NCBI RefSeq assembly: GCF_030409845.1
Contig: NZ_JAUFQQ010000005.1
Location: 558,001 to 622,000 of the forward strand
Origin: Flavobacterium branchiarum
GTDB taxonomy: Bacteria > Bacteroidota > Bacteroidia > Flavobacteriales > Flavobacteriaceae
Direction: 5' to 3'
Length of the DNA stretch: 64,000 bases
Part shown: one piece after another, positions 8,390 through 17,916 of the stretch
How positions within the stretch are numbered: position 1 is the first letter of the stretch
Layout: every line of letters starts with the position of its first letter
Notes under the pieces: model-generated
Databases searched by the model: none
Told to the model about the DNA's origin: nothing
The model's input: the letters and a program-made list of their open reading frames with translations, nothing else
Translations under genes and position numbers: made by a program

Positions 8390-9706
8390 TTAATATTTAA
8401 GCCATCTATACAATTCTTTCCATGTAGGCTTCTTACCGTACATCAATATTCCTACGCGATAAATTTTGGCAGCAAACCAAACTACTGCAAAAAAGGAAGC
8501 AAACAATAAAGTTACGGAAATAAGTATTTGCCACCAAGGCACTCCAAACGGAAGTCGCATTAACATAACAATTGGTGAGGTAAGCGGTATCATCGAAAAT
8601 ACTACGGCAATAGTCCCATGCGGGTCATTTACTACAGTGAAAAAACCAATATAAACACTCAAAATTAAAGGCATAAGAATTGGCATAAGAAATTGTTGCG
8701 AATCGGTTTGATTATCAACAGCCGCTCCAATAGCCGCATAAAACGAACTATATAGAAAATAACCTCCAATGAAATAAATTACAAATCCAATCAAGATACT
8801 TGCAATCGGAAGACTCCATAATTCATTAATATACATCTGTGCCGTTCCTACCATTTCTTTTTGCGCTGCATGCATTAATTCTGGCGGAATCTTAGCCGTT
8901 GGCCCTACGTTTACACCGAAAAATGCCGATGCGGCAAACATCAAAGCAAATCCTATTACTGCCCAAATTAAAAATTGCAATAAACCAGCCAATGAAGTAC
9001 CGATTATCTTACCCATCATCAGCTGAAAAGGTTTTACGGATGAGATAATAATCTCTATAATACGATTGGTTTTTTCTTCAATTACGCTTCGCATAACCAT
9101 ATTACCATAAATAACAATAAACATCATTATCAAGTAACCAAAAGAACCCCCAATAGCAATTTTTATTTCATTTAATCCTTTTAGACTTTCTTCTCCCGAT
9201 GCTTTTGCAAGATGTATATTTACATTTGCCTGAGCATTCTTTATAGCCAATGTATCTAAGTTTGCTTCTTGAAAATTAATTCTGGTAATTTCATTAGCAA
9301 TCGTATTTTGTGTGTTTTCGATAAAAGAAATACTCGGACTATTATTCGAAATGAATTCGATTTTACTTTCTAAATCTTTTATTTTACCAGTTTTAGGAAT
9401 CAACAGTAATCCATCTAACCGCTCTTTGGCAATACTATCTTTTAAAGATTGCAAAGGTACTTTGGATAAATCCAGATATTTAAACTCCGTGTTTTTTGCA
9501 TTCTGTTTTGTAAACTGTGAAGCGAACAAGCCCATTTCGTCATGAATGGCAATACGCTTTGTTTCGGCTTTCATAGAACTTAAATATCCGATAAAAGCAG
9601 CTATCACAACAAACAATAGCGGACTTAAAAAAGTCATTACAACAAACGACTTATTACGAACTTTAGAAATAAATTCTCTTTTTATAATTAATGAAATTAT
9701 ACTCAT
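8390..9706 (-). CDS. ABC-2 type transporter permease (NatB-like)
   Basis: 438 residues. It has one N-terminal transmembrane helix (residues 20-45), a large extracytoplasmic domain to about residue 185, and then a cluster of about five hydrophobic helices. This is the ABC2_membrane_3/NatB layout. NatAB-type systems export Na+ or other compounds. Its ATPase partner is encoded immediately upstream at 9803-10723 on the same strand, so the two form an operon. The start is the ATG giving MSIISLIIKREF, the usual amphipathic opening of this family. Confidence 0.85.
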   Translation of the reverse strand: MSIISLIIKREFISKVRNKSFVVMTFLSPLLFVVIAAFIGYLSSMKAETKRIAIHDEMGLFASQFTKQNAKNTEFKYLDLSKVPLQSLKDSIAKERLDGLLLIPKTGKIKDLESKIEFISNNSPSISFIENTQNTIANEITRINFQEANLDTLAIKNAQANVNIHLAKASGEESLKGLNEIKIAIGGSFGYLIMMFIVIYGNMVMRSVIEEKTNRIIEIIISSVKPFQLMMGKIIGTSLAGLLQFLIWAVIGFALMFAASAFFGVNVGPTAKIPPELMHAAQKEMVGTAQMYINELWSLPIASILIGFVIYFIGGYFLYSSFYAAIGAAVDNQTDSQQFLMPILMPLILSVYIGFFTVVNDPHGTIAVVFSMIPLTSPIVMLMRLPFGVPWWQILISVTLLFASFFAVVWFAAKIYRVGILMYGKKPTWKELYRWLKY

Positions 9707-9715
9707 TCTCTATTT

Positions 9716-9802
9716 TAGATTGTTAGTTTTTTAAACTTCTTAAATTGTTAGATTTTTTTTAGACTTCCAGATTCAGTCTAAGAATCTAAGAAGTCCAACA
9801 AT
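9716..9802. repeat. Low-complexity intergenic word repeat
   Basis: Between the two ABC genes, words such as TTGTTAG, AACTTCTTA and AAGAATCTAAGAAGTCCAAC recur in direct and inverted orientation. This is the type of degenerate intergenic repeat common in flavobacteria; no gene is present. Confidence 0.4.
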
Positions 9803-10723
9803 TTATTTTGTTACGGTTTGAATAAAAATATCGTTTACACTTGGAATTTTCTCCACAAAATGCGTCACTTGTCCGCGTTGAGTCAATATGTTCAATAATT
9901 CATTTGGAGTAGCATTACCAATCTGAATTTCTAGTTTTAATTCATCTCCCAATGATTTAAAATCTGCAGGTGAAACTGTGAATTTTTGAGTAATATCATA
10001 CATCAAACCTTCTACATTGCTTGTCAATATTCCAACCTCAAAACTATTTGTCTTAAATTGTCTTTTTACATCAACCAATTTTCCTTCAATCAGTTTATTC
10101 GATTTATGAATCAAAGCAATATGATCACAAAGTTCTTCTACACTCTCCATACGATGTGTTGAAAAAATAATTGTTGAACCTTGCTCTTTTAATGCCAAAA
10201 TTTCATCTTTTATGACATTGGCATTCACTGGGTCAAAACCAGAAAATGGTTCATCAAAAATCAATAATTTTGGTTTATGCAATACACACACCACAAACTG
10301 GATTTTTTGCGCCATTCCCTTTGATAGCTCCTGAACTTTTTTGTTCCACCATCCTTGTATCTCCAATCTATCAAACCAATATTCTAATTGTTTTTTAGCT
10401 TCGGCTTTAGACAATCCTTTCATCTGGGCCAAATACAAACATTGCTCTCCTACTTTCATAGAATTATACAAACCTCTCTCCTCAGGAAGGTATCCGATAT
10501 GTTGTACGTGTTTTGATTGTAATTTTTCGCCATCGAGAATCACTTGTCCACTATCTGGTAAAGTAATCTGATTTATAATTCGTATAAGTGATGTTTTTCC
10601 GGCTCCATTAGGACCTAATAGCCCATAAATACTGCCTTTTGGAACATTTAATGAAACTTCGTTAAGCGCAACATAATCACCGTATTGTTTTACGACATTA
10701 TGTACTTCGAGTAAGTTGCTCAT
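9803..10723 (-). CDS. ABC transporter ATP-binding protein (NatA-like)
   Basis: 306 residues, with Walker A GPNGAGKTS near residues 38-46, signature LSKGMAQKIQ, Walker B LLIFDEP and the H-loop FSTHRM. A C-terminal domain of about 80 residues (DUF4162-like) is typical of NatA-type exporters. It pairs with the permease encoded 96 bases downstream. The transported substrate cannot be read from sequence. Confidence 0.88.
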   Translation of the reverse strand: MSNLLEVHNVVKQYGDYVALNEVSLNVPKGSIYGLLGPNGAGKTSLIRIINQITLPDSGQVILDGEKLQSKHVQHIGYLPEERGLYNSMKVGEQCLYLAQMKGLSKAEAKKQLEYWFDRLEIQGWWNKKVQELSKGMAQKIQFVVCVLHKPKLLIFDEPFSGFDPVNANVIKDEILALKEQGSTIIFSTHRMESVEELCDHIALIHKSNKLIEGKLVDVKRQFKTNSFEVGILTSNVEGLMYDITQKFTVSPADFKSLGDELKLEIQIGNATPNELLNILTQRGQVTHFVEKIPSVNDIFIQTVTK

Positions 10724-10821
10724 GCTTTTTTTTTGGATTTACTAAGTCAATTTGGCCTTTTCGGCCCCGCGTGTGTAAAAGTAAATAATTAGTAGCGAAT
10801 ACTTCATATTGTTACAAAAAA

Positions 10822-10854
10822 AAACCCATCTTAAACAAAGTTTAAGATGGGTTT
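10822..10854. terminator. Rho-independent terminator downstream of dnaJ
   Basis: AAACCCATCTTAAAC and GTTTAAGATGGGTTT form a perfect 15-bp stem with a 3-base loop. It lies 40 bases past the dnaJ stop on the minus strand. Confidence 0.85.
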
Positions 10855-10893
10855 GTAAATTAATTATAACTTTTTATAAAAGATTAAGATCTT

Positions 10894-12009
10894 TTATGAA
10901 AACATATCTTTTACTTTTTCAAAAAATGATTTATCCGTTTTCTCAGGATGCGGAATAAAATGTTCGTCATTTAAAGCATTTTCAAAAAACTGTTTTTGTT
11001 CTTTGCTCAATGTTTTTGGTGTCCAAACATTAACATGTACTAATAAATCTCCATTTCCGTATCCATTAATACTTGGTATTCCTTTTCCTTTCAATCTCAG
11101 AATTTTTCCTGATTGAATTCCTTCTTCTAATTTAATTCTAACTTTTCCGTTAATTGCTTCAATATCTTTTGATATTCCTAAAACAGCTTCCGGGAAGCTT
11201 ATGTATAAATCGTAATGTAAATTTTCTCCTTCACGCTTCAAGAGTTCGTGCTCAAGTTCTTCAATTGCAACAATTAAATCACCTGGTACGCTATTTCCTG
11301 GCGCATCGTTTCCTTTACCAGAAACTTTTAACTGCATTCCGTCAACAACTCCTGCAGGAATTTTGATTGATACAGTTTCATCTTCTTGAACCATTCCTTG
11401 CGAATCTGCATTGGCAGGTTTTTTATCTAAAATCTGACCAGAACCTCCACAACTTGGACAAGTCGAAGCTGATTGCATTCTACCTAAAATTGTATTAGTC
11501 ACACGCATTACCTGCCCTTGACCATTACATGTAGAACATGTTTTATAAGTAACCCCTTTGGCTTGAACCTTACGTTTTACTTTTACTTTTTTCTCAACAC
11601 CATTTGCAATCTCTTCTAAAGTTAATTTTACTTTAATTCTAAGATTACTTCCTTTAGTACGACGAGGGCCTCCGCCTCCACCGCCTCCGAAACCACCAAA
11701 TCCGCCTCCGAAGATGTCGCCAAACTGACTGAATATGTCATCCATATTCATACCACCATGACCACCACCTCCAAAGCCACCTGAACCGTCAAAGGCTTGG
11801 TGTCCGTATTGATCGTATTTGGCTTTTTTATTAGGGTCGCTTAAAACTTCATATGCTTCTGCAGCCAATTTGAAGTTCTCTTCTGCCTCTTTGTTATCCG
11901 GATTTTTGTCCGGGTGATATTTTAACGCACATTTACGGTACGCTTTTTTAATCTCGGCAGCATCCGCATTTTTTGAAATGCCTAATATTTCGTAAAAATC
12001 TTTTTTCAT
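10894..12009 (-). CDS. dnaJ: Chaperone DnaJ with reduced zinc domain
   Basis: 371 residues. The J domain (1-70) contains KYHPDKNPD with the HPD motif that stimulates DnaK ATPase. A Gly/Phe-rich linker (75-112) follows, then a cysteine region and two C-terminal beta domains ending in the dimerisation segment. Only two CxxCxGxG motifs are visible (CSTCNGQG and CPSCGGSG) instead of the usual four, so a single zinc centre is expected. The GrpE gene is immediately upstream on the same strand, 96 bases away; dnaK is not in the window. Confidence 0.93.
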   Translation of the reverse strand: MKKDFYEILGISKNADAAEIKKAYRKCALKYHPDKNPDNKEAEENFKLAAEAYEVLSDPNKKAKYDQYGHQAFDGSGGFGGGGHGGMNMDDIFSQFGDIFGGGFGGFGGGGGGGPRRTKGSNLRIKVKLTLEEIANGVEKKVKVKRKVQAKGVTYKTCSTCNGQGQVMRVTNTILGRMQSASTCPSCGGSGQILDKKPANADSQGMVQEDETVSIKIPAGVVDGMQLKVSGKGNDAPGNSVPGDLIVAIEELEHELLKREGENLHYDLYISFPEAVLGISKDIEAINGKVRIKLEEGIQSGKILRLKGKGIPSINGYGNGDLLVHVNVWTPKTLSKEQKQFFENALNDEHFIPHPEKTDKSFFEKVKDMFS

Positions 12010-12105
12010 AATTGTTTAAATGCCAAAAAACAAAACCCAATAAATAACTCAATTCTGAAAATTCAAAACTATCTATTTGGGATTTGGGATTTATAATTTG
12101 TTATT

Positions 12106-12723
12106 TTAGTTTCCAATAACCACTTTAGGATAACGAATAATTTTGTCTCCTAATTTGTATCCTTTTTCTAGTACATCAACAATCTTACCTTTCAGCTTAT
12201 CTGAAGGGGCAGGGATTTGAGTAATTGCTTCAGCATAATCTGCATTAAATGCATCACCTGCTCTAACTTCTACCTCCTCTAAACCTTTAGATGTTAATGT
12301 ATTTTTTAGCTTGTCATAGATTAACTCTACTCCTTTTGCCAAAAGCTCATCATCAGATTTGTTGATTTCAACTAATGCTCTGTCAAAATCATCTAATACA
12401 GGAAGCATTGCTAACAACACATCTTGATTAGCCGTTTTGAACAAATCAATTCTTTCTTTTGAAGTTCTTTTTTTGTAATTTTCAAACTCAGCAAACAATC
12501 TCAAGAATTTATCTTTCTCTTTTGCCAAATCTTGAGCTAATTGTTCTTCTACACTTAATTCCTCAATAATGATTTGTTCGCCATTGGCATTGTTCTCTAA
12601 CGTTACGTCATCTATTTCTTGATCGATTTCTGTATTTTCCGTAGTCATATTACTTTTATTTTTAAAAATATTCTTAAACTTCATTTTTTTATTCTTTTCT
12701 ATGGATTGCAAAAGTACTGCCAA
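12106..12723 (-). CDS. grpE: GrpE nucleotide-exchange factor
   Basis: 205 residues as given, with an acidic disordered N-terminus, a long coiled-coil helix (QLAQDLAKEKDKFLRLFAEF, then NYKKRTSKER) and the C-terminal beta wing (YKLGDKIIRYPKVVIG). GrpE releases ADP from DnaK. The first 13 residues (MAVLLQSIEKNKK) look atypical. Starts at Met14 (12684) or at MTTENTEI (Met26) are at least as plausible. It forms the upstream half of a grpE-dnaJ operon. Confidence 0.92.
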   Translation of the reverse strand: MAVLLQSIEKNKKMKFKNIFKNKSNMTTENTEIDQEIDDVTLENNANGEQIIIEELSVEEQLAQDLAKEKDKFLRLFAEFENYKKRTSKERIDLFKTANQDVLLAMLPVLDDFDRALVEINKSDDELLAKGVELIYDKLKNTLTSKGLEEVEVRAGDAFNADYAEAITQIPAPSDKLKGKIVDVLEKGYKLGDKIIRYPKVVIGN

Positions 12724-12952
12724 ATCTTAGAAAATGTCAAATTGTCATCTTTTGACAAATTTTCATTTTATTCAGTCCCTATTTAATCCACCTAAAGCAA
12801 TCATATTCTCAAAAAATTAATATAATTTTAAGAAAATTGCCGTCAAGATTAAATACATTTGAGGTAATAACAAAATCGTTATCATTATTAAAATTGAATC
12901 AAAGGTTACCCTTCGGCTTTTATAATAAATTATTAATTCAACTTTACTATAC

Positions 12953-12989
12953 TAAAAAAGCTTCGCCTAATAGACGAAGCTTTTTTTTG
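12953..12989. terminator. Terminator downstream of tRNA-Trp
   Basis: An A-run, GCTTCG, a 9-base loop, CGAAGC and a T-run form a strong hairpin usable on either strand. It lies 45 bases past the 3' end of tRNA-Trp on the minus strand. Confidence 0.75.
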
Positions 12990-13033
12990 CTTTTTATTCA
13001 CCTTCTATCCGAAAGCTTCTTTCAAAGTGATTG

Positions 13034-13104
13034 CACGGGCGGAGGGATTCGAACCCCCATCAACGGTTTTGGAGACCGCTATTCTACCCTTGAACTACGC
13101 CCGT
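13034..13104 (-). tRNA. tRNA-Trp (anticodon CCA)
   Basis: Read on the minus strand, the acceptor stem ACGGGCG pairs with CGCCCGT, followed by discriminator G. The D arm contains AAGGGTA. The anticodon stem GCGGT/ACCGT closes the loop CTCCAAA with anticodon CCA, and the T arm is GGGGTTCGAATCCC. CCA is not encoded. Length is 71 nt without CCA. Confidence 0.95.
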
Positions 13105-13371
13105 AACTTGAGCGCAAATTAAAAGCTTTTTTTCCCTTCTCCAGCAATTATTTTACATAAATTTTTAAATATTTAATCTAACAACTACACTTAACAAGCT
13201 AACGTCATCACCACCAAAGCTTTGCAAAATTCGCATTCTTAAATCAGATTAAAACTTTATAACTTTTCAATCCCGATAACTAGCAATATTATGCTCTTTG
13301 CGATTAATCCGTAGCGAATTCACGAATAAGAAATAGTTTTTAATCCATAAAATTCAAACTCTCTTTACGAT

Positions 13372-14745
13372 TTAAAGAAGCAAAGCTTTCTTCAATCCTT
13401 CTAAATCAACCGAAACTTGTTCGCCTGTTAGCAAATTTTTAAGCGAATATGTATTTGATTCCATTTCTACATCACCAACAATAACCGCAAAAGGAATCGC
13501 ACGTTTATCAGCATGCTGAAACTGCTTTCCTACCTTTACATTCTCAGGATACAATTCAACTTTTATATTTTCTTTTCTTAATTCCTGAATAGCTTTTAGC
13601 GCATAAAACGCTTCTTTATCGCCGTAGTTGATAAACAAAGCTTTTGAAGTTGCCGTAACAGTTTCTGGAAACAATTGTAACTCTTCAAGCACTAAATAAA
13701 TACGATCTAATCCAAAAGATATTCCAACCCCGCTCATATTTTTTAATCCAAAAATACCAGTTAAGTCGTCGTATCTTCCACCACCACCAATAGATCCCAT
13801 AGCAACCGTTTTTGGCGCACCAACTTCAAAAATTGCTCCTGTGTAATAATTAAGTCCACGAGCAAGAGTAACATCCAAATCCAAGATTGCAGTAGACAAA
13901 CCTAAACTGGAAACATTGTCACATATAAATCGTAATTCCTCCACCCCTTTCATCCCTTCTTCTGAAGAAGCTAATAAATCTGAAAGTTGCTCAATCTTAT
14001 CCGAAATAGTTCCTGTAAAACTAAATAATGGTTGCACTTTTACAAGCGCTTCTTCCGAAATTCCTTTCTCAATCATTTCTTTTTTCACACCATCTTCGCC
14101 TATTTTATCAAGCTTATCTAACGCTACTGTGAAATCAATTAATTTATCTGAAGCTCCAATAACTTCTGCAATTCCAGATAATATTTTTCGGTTGTTAATT
14201 TTTATCGTTACACCGCTTAAACCCAAAGAGGTAAAAACAGTATCATATAATTGTACCAACTCTACTTCCTGCCACAATGACTTTGAACCAACCACATCGG
14301 CATCACACTGAAAAAACTCTCTAAAACGACCTTTCTGCGGACGATCAGCGCGCCAAACTGGCTGAATCTGATATCTCTTAAAAGGAAATTCAATTTCGTT
14401 TTGGTGTTGCACAACGTATCTTGCAAAAGGAACTGTCAAATCATAACGCAATGCTTTTTCAGAAATGCTTGAAGTTAACTTTGTACTGTCTTTTGCTTCT
14501 AAATGCGCCTCATTTGCTTTAGACAAATAGTCACCTGAATTCAATATTTTAAAAATCAAGCGATCGCCTTCTTCTCCGTATTTCCCCATTAAGGTTTCCG
14601 AGTTTTCAAACGAAGGTGTCTCGATTGGTTGAAAACCGAATTTCTCGAAATTACTTCTTATAATTTGAATAATATATTGACGTTTTGCCACCTCAGTTGG
14701 TGAAAAATCTCTGGTTCCTTTAGGAATACTAGGTTTTGATGCCAT
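13372..14745 (-). CDS. hisS: Histidyl-tRNA synthetase
   Basis: 457 residues of a class II synthetase. Motif 1 region is GTRDFSPTE, motif 2 is [20 protein letters not shown], the histidine-specific signature is [10 protein letters not shown], and motif 3 is [15 protein letters not shown]-terminal anticodon-binding domain spans about residues 360-457. It charges tRNA-His in the cytosol. It is monocistronic, upstream of tRNA-Trp on the same strand and separated by about 270 non-coding bases. Confidence 0.95.
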   Translation of the reverse strand: MASKPSIPKGTRDFSPTEVAKRQYIIQIIRSNFEKFGFQPIETPSFENSETLMGKYGEEGDRLIFKILNSGDYLSKANEAHLEAKDSTKLTSSISEKALRYDLTVPFARYVVQHQNEIEFPFKRYQIQPVWRADRPQKGRFREFFQCDADVVGSKSLWQEVELVQLYDTVFTSLGLSGVTIKINNRKILSGIAEVIGASDKLIDFTVALDKLDKIGEDGVKKEMIEKGISEEALVKVQPLFSFTGTISDKIEQLSDLLASSEEGMKGVEELRFICDNVSSLGLSTAILDLDVTLARGLNYYTGAIFEVGAPKTVAMGSIGGGGRYDDLTGIFGLKNMSGVGISFGLDRIYLVLEELQLFPETVTATSKALFINYGDKEAFYALKAIQELRKENIKVELYPENVKVGKQFQHADKRAIPFAVIVGDVEMESNTYSLKNLLTGEQVSVDLEGLKKALLL

Positions 14746-14867
14746 TTAATTTTTATTTATTTTAGATTTCAGACCTTAGACAGTATCTATTATTTTAAAT
14801 CGAATGCAAATATCTCACTTTTTAAAATAAATAATGACTCTTCTAAAACAAACTTGTAACAAAAATT

Positions 14868-14875
14868 GTATTTTC
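14868..14875 (+). promoter_or_regulatory. Predicted -7 element (TATTTTCG)
   Basis: TATTTTCG matches seven of eight positions of TAnnTTTG and lies 14 bases before the permease start at 14889. The transcript leader would therefore be very short. Confidence 0.3.
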
Positions 14876-14888
14876 GTGACAAACTAGT

Positions 14889-16133
14889 ATGATGCTAAAA
14901 TTATTCAAAGAAAATATCCGAATTGCATTTGGTTCGATTCGAACTCAATTATTACGAACGATACTTACCGTTTTAATTATCGCAATCGGCATCACTGCTT
15001 TAGTAGGAATCCTAACCGTAGTATCGGCTTTAGAGAATACCATTTCTACTGATTTTGCTTCTATGGGAGCAAATACCTTCAACATAAATCAATACGAAAA
15101 CGAAGTTAGAAACCGTGGAGGAAACGAAAGAGAAGTCATCAATCCGATTATTTCTTATCCTGAGGCTGTCGCTTTCAAAAATAAATTCAAGTACCCTTTT
15201 ACAGAAACTTCCCTTTCATTCACAGCAACTTCTACTGCCGAAGTAAAATATCTTTCGACTAAAACCGATCCCGAAATTAAAGTTCTAGGTGTTGACGAGC
15301 ATTTTATTGGTAATTCTGGTTTAGAAACTAGTATTGGCAGAACATTCAATCAATTTGATATAGAAAACAATACCTATGTATGTGTATTAGGTTCCGATTT
15401 CATGAAAGGCTTACTAAAAGATGTAAACCCAATTGATAAGATTATTTCTATTCGAGGGGCACGTTTTAAAGTAATTGGCGTATTGAAAGAAAAAGGATCT
15501 ACATTTGGAAATAGTCAAGATTTACGTGTATTGATTCCAATTCAGGTAGCCCGTTCATTATTTACTGCTCCAAACATAAATTACACTATAAGCGTAATGG
15601 TTTCTAAAAAAGAACTACTAGATCAAGCCATTGACAATGCAACAAGCACCATGCGTAGAGTTCGAAAATTAAGCCCTATACGTGACAATAATTTTGGTGT
15701 AGTCCGAAGTGATGATCTTATTAATCGTATTCTAAGCATCACACAATATCTAGGCATAGCCGCATGGAGCATTAGCGTCATTACCATCTTGGGCTCTTCG
15801 ATTGCCTTAATGAATATCATGATTGTATCGGTAACAGAGCGCACACGTGAAATTGGGGTTCGCAAAGCTTTAGGTGCCAAAAAGACAACTATTGCTATTC
15901 AGTTTTTTATCGAAACTTTACTAATCGGACAATTAGGCGGATTGGTCGGAATTATTCTGGGAATTTTAATTGGCTTCGGAATTTCCTCAGCCATGAACTT
16001 TGTATTCGTAATTCCGTGGGGTGCAATTCTTGCTGCTTTTGGTACTAGCTTCATGGTTGCCGTAGTTTCCGGATTATACCCAGCAATAAAAGCATCACAA
16101 CTCGATCCTATTGAAGCGTTACGCTACGAATAG
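14889..16133 (+). CDS. MacB-like ABC transporter permease
   Basis: 414 residues with the MacB/FtsX layout. There is one N-terminal transmembrane helix (about 20-45), a periplasmic MacB_PCD domain to about 285, and three C-terminal helices. The family motifs MNIMIVSVTERTREIGVRKA and LYPAIKASQLDPIEALRYE are present. Such permeases act in mechanotransmission or efflux with a cytosolic ATPase. No ATPase gene is adjacent here, so the partner must be encoded elsewhere. The 3' end runs directly into the hexamer repeat array. Confidence 0.88.
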   Translation: MMLKLFKENIRIAFGSIRTQLLRTILTVLIIAIGITALVGILTVVSALENTISTDFASMGANTFNINQYENEVRNRGGNEREVINPIISYPEAVAFKNKFKYPFTETSLSFTATSTAEVKYLSTKTDPEIKVLGVDEHFIGNSGLETSIGRTFNQFDIENNTYVCVLGSDFMKGLLKDVNPIDKIISIRGARFKVIGVLKEKGSTFGNSQDLRVLIPIQVARSLFTAPNINYTISVMVSKKELLDQAIDNATSTMRRVRKLSPIRDNNFGVVRSDDLINRILSITQYLGIAAWSISVITILGSSIALMNIMIVSVTERTREIGVRKALGAKKTTIAIQFFIETLLIGQLGGLVGIILGILIGFGISSAMNFVFVIPWGAILAAFGTSFMVAVVSGLYPAIKASQLDPIEALRYE

Positions 16134-16148
16134 TTTCTCTTAGTATTT

Positions 16149-16908
16149 AGTCGCAGTCGCAGTCGCAGTCGCAGTCGCAGTCGCAGTCGCAGTCGCAGTC
16201 GCAGTCGCAGTCGCAGTCGCAGTCGCAGTCGCAGTCGCAGTCGCAGTCGCAGTCGCAGTCGCAGTCGCAGTCGCAGTCGCAGTCGCAGTCGCAGTCGCAG
16301 TCGCAGTCGCAGTCGCAGTCGCAGTCGCAGTCGCAGTCGCAGTCGCAGTCGCAGTCGCAGTCGCAGTCGCAGTCGCAGTCGCAGTCGCAGTCGCAGTCGC
16401 AGTCGCAGTCGCAGTCGCAGTCGCAGTCGCAGTCGCAGTCGCAGTCGCAGTCGCAGTCGCAGTCGCAGTCGCAGTCGCAGTCGCAGTCGCAGTCGCAGTC
16501 GCAGTCGCAGTCGCAGTCGCAGTCGCAGTCGCAGTCGCAGTCGCAGTCGCAGTCGCAGTCGCAGTCGCAGTCGCAGTCGCAGTCGCAGTCGCAGTCGCAG
16601 TCGCAGTCGCAGTCGCAGTCGCAGTCGCAGTCGCAGTCGCAGTCGCAGTCGCAGTCGCAGTCGCAGTCGCAGTCGCAGTCGCAGTCGCAGTCGCAGTCGC
16701 AGTCGCAGTCGCAGTCGCAGTCGCAGTCGCAGTCGCAGTCGCAGTCGCAGTCGCAGTCGCAGTCGCAGTCGCAGTCGCAGTCGCAGTCGCAGTCGCAGTC
16801 GCAGTCGCAGTCGCAGTCGCAGTCGCAGTCGCAGTCGCAGTCGCAGTCGCAGTCGCAGTCGCAGTCGCAGTCGCAGTCGCAGTCGCAGTCGCAGTCGCAG
16901 TCGCAGTC
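16149..16908. repeat. Perfect hexanucleotide tandem array, about 127 copies of TCGCAG
   Basis: The six-base unit (TCGCAG on plus, CTGCGA on minus) repeats without a single interruption for 760 bases. It begins 15 bases after the permease stop and ends just before a terminator hairpin. It is much richer in G+C (two thirds) than its surroundings. On the minus strand it reads as Arg-Leu, Cys-Asp or Ala-Thr dipeptide repeats, but I regard those frames as non-coding. The perfection implies very recent expansion or strong homogenisation. Confidence 0.97.
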
Positions 16909-16920
16909 TAGCATCTATAT

Positions 16921-16953
16921 AAAAAAAGATTTTGCTTTGCAAAATCTTTTTTT
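16921..16953. terminator. Bidirectional terminator next to the hexamer array
   Basis: AAAAAAAGATTTTGC, a 3-base loop, then GCAAAATCTTTTTTT: a perfect inverted repeat with A- and T-tails. It can end the prmC transcript (minus) and any permease transcript that reads through the array (plus). Confidence 0.8.
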
Positions 16954-16962
16954 ATACGAAAC

Positions 16963-17030
16963 AAACTGAAAACTGAAAACTGAAAACTGTAAACTGTAAA
17001 CTGTAAACTGTAAACTGTAAACTGTAAACT
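16963..17030. repeat. Heptamer tandem repeat (ACTGAAA/ACTGTAA)
   Basis: ACTG recurs every seven bases at 16965, 16972, 16979, 16986, 16993, 17000, 17007, 17014, 17021. The spacer is AAA in the first copies and TAA in the rest. The array abuts the prmC stop codon at 17036-17038. Confidence 0.9.
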
Positions 17031-17035
17031 AAAGA

Positions 17036-17890
17036 CTAAACAACACTCCTAGTCATCCTATCATTGTCATAAATATCTTTACGCAATTCGATGTTTTTAA
17101 AATCTAAATCCTCAAGCAATTCAACTGTTTCTTTTCCTAAATACTGGTTGATTTCAAAATAAAGACTCCCATTTTTTGCTAAATTTTTCTTTGCTAGCTC
17201 GGCTATTTTTCTGTAAAAAATCAACGCATCATTATCGTCTACAAAAAGAGCTAAATGCGGTTCATTATCTAAAACATTCTTCTTAATTTCTTCTTTTTCT
17301 AAATTTCGAACGTAAGGCGGATTCGACACGATAACATCAAACACCTGCATTAAATCGTCTGTTTCTAGAATATTTTTATGCAAAAAAGTTACCGAAACGC
17401 CATTAGAAGTAGCATTTCTTTTGGCTGTAGCCAAAGCCCCCTCCGAAACATCAATTGCAAAAACCTGAGCTTTAGAAAGATTCTTAGCCAATGAAATAGC
17501 AATACAACCGCTTCCGGTTCCTACATCTAAAATCTTTAGTTCTTTGTGTTTTTCATTATTTGAATTTTCTTTGATAATCCACTCCACCAACTCTTCTGTC
17601 TCTGGTCGCGGAATCAAAACATTCGAATTTACTTCAAAATCTAATCCGTAAAAATTAGTTTTGCCAAGCAAATACTGAATCGGTATTTCCTTCTTTAACT
17701 CAGTCACAAACTTACTCCACTCTTCAATTTCTTGTTCAGAAAAAGCTAAATCTGGATTTAATGCCAAATCTATTTGCCTAAGATTATGTTTCTCTTCTAA
17801 AATTAAATAGAAAAAACTCTCTACTTCTAGAACATCATAAATTCCTGAAAGCTCTTGAATAAACTGTGTTCTGTATTGTTTTATTTTCAT
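17036..17890 (-). CDS. prmC: Release-factor glutamine methyltransferase PrmC
   Basis: 284 residues. The N-terminal helical PrmC_N domain (1-85) is followed by a Rossmann methyltransferase with SAM motif ILDVGTGSGCIAISLAK near residues 120-136 and the catalytic NPPY (VSNPPYVRN) near 190. PrmC methylates the Gln of the GGQ motif in RF1 and RF2. The stop codon abuts a heptamer repeat. Upstream lies a decayed GNAT gene, so no operon partner is visible. Confidence 0.93.
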   Translation of the reverse strand: MKIKQYRTQFIQELSGIYDVLEVESFFYLILEEKHNLRQIDLALNPDLAFSEQEIEEWSKFVTELKKEIPIQYLLGKTNFYGLDFEVNSNVLIPRPETEELVEWIIKENSNNEKHKELKILDVGTGSGCIAISLAKNLSKAQVFAIDVSEGALATAKRNATSNGVSVTFLHKNILETDDLMQVFDVIVSNPPYVRNLEKEEIKKNVLDNEPHLALFVDDNDALIFYRKIAELAKKNLAKNGSLYFEINQYLGKETVELLEDLDFKNIELRKDIYDNDRMTRSVV

Positions 17891-17916
17891 TTTTGTATTT
17901 TATTAAAAGTAGATTT

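Noticed and set aside
13916-14311. 131-codon plus-strand ORF inside hisS
   Set aside because: Ser-rich antisense shadow of hisS, with no independent support.
16149-16908. CRISPR array
   Set aside because: The unit is six bases with no spacers, so it is a microsatellite. No cas genes are present in the window.
16124-16942. Minus-strand reading frames of 272 and 255 codons made of Arg-Leu or Asp-Cys repeats
   Set aside because: They are simple translations of the hexamer array; any period-6 repeat without a stop is open in this way. No start context or conserved flank supports a protein.
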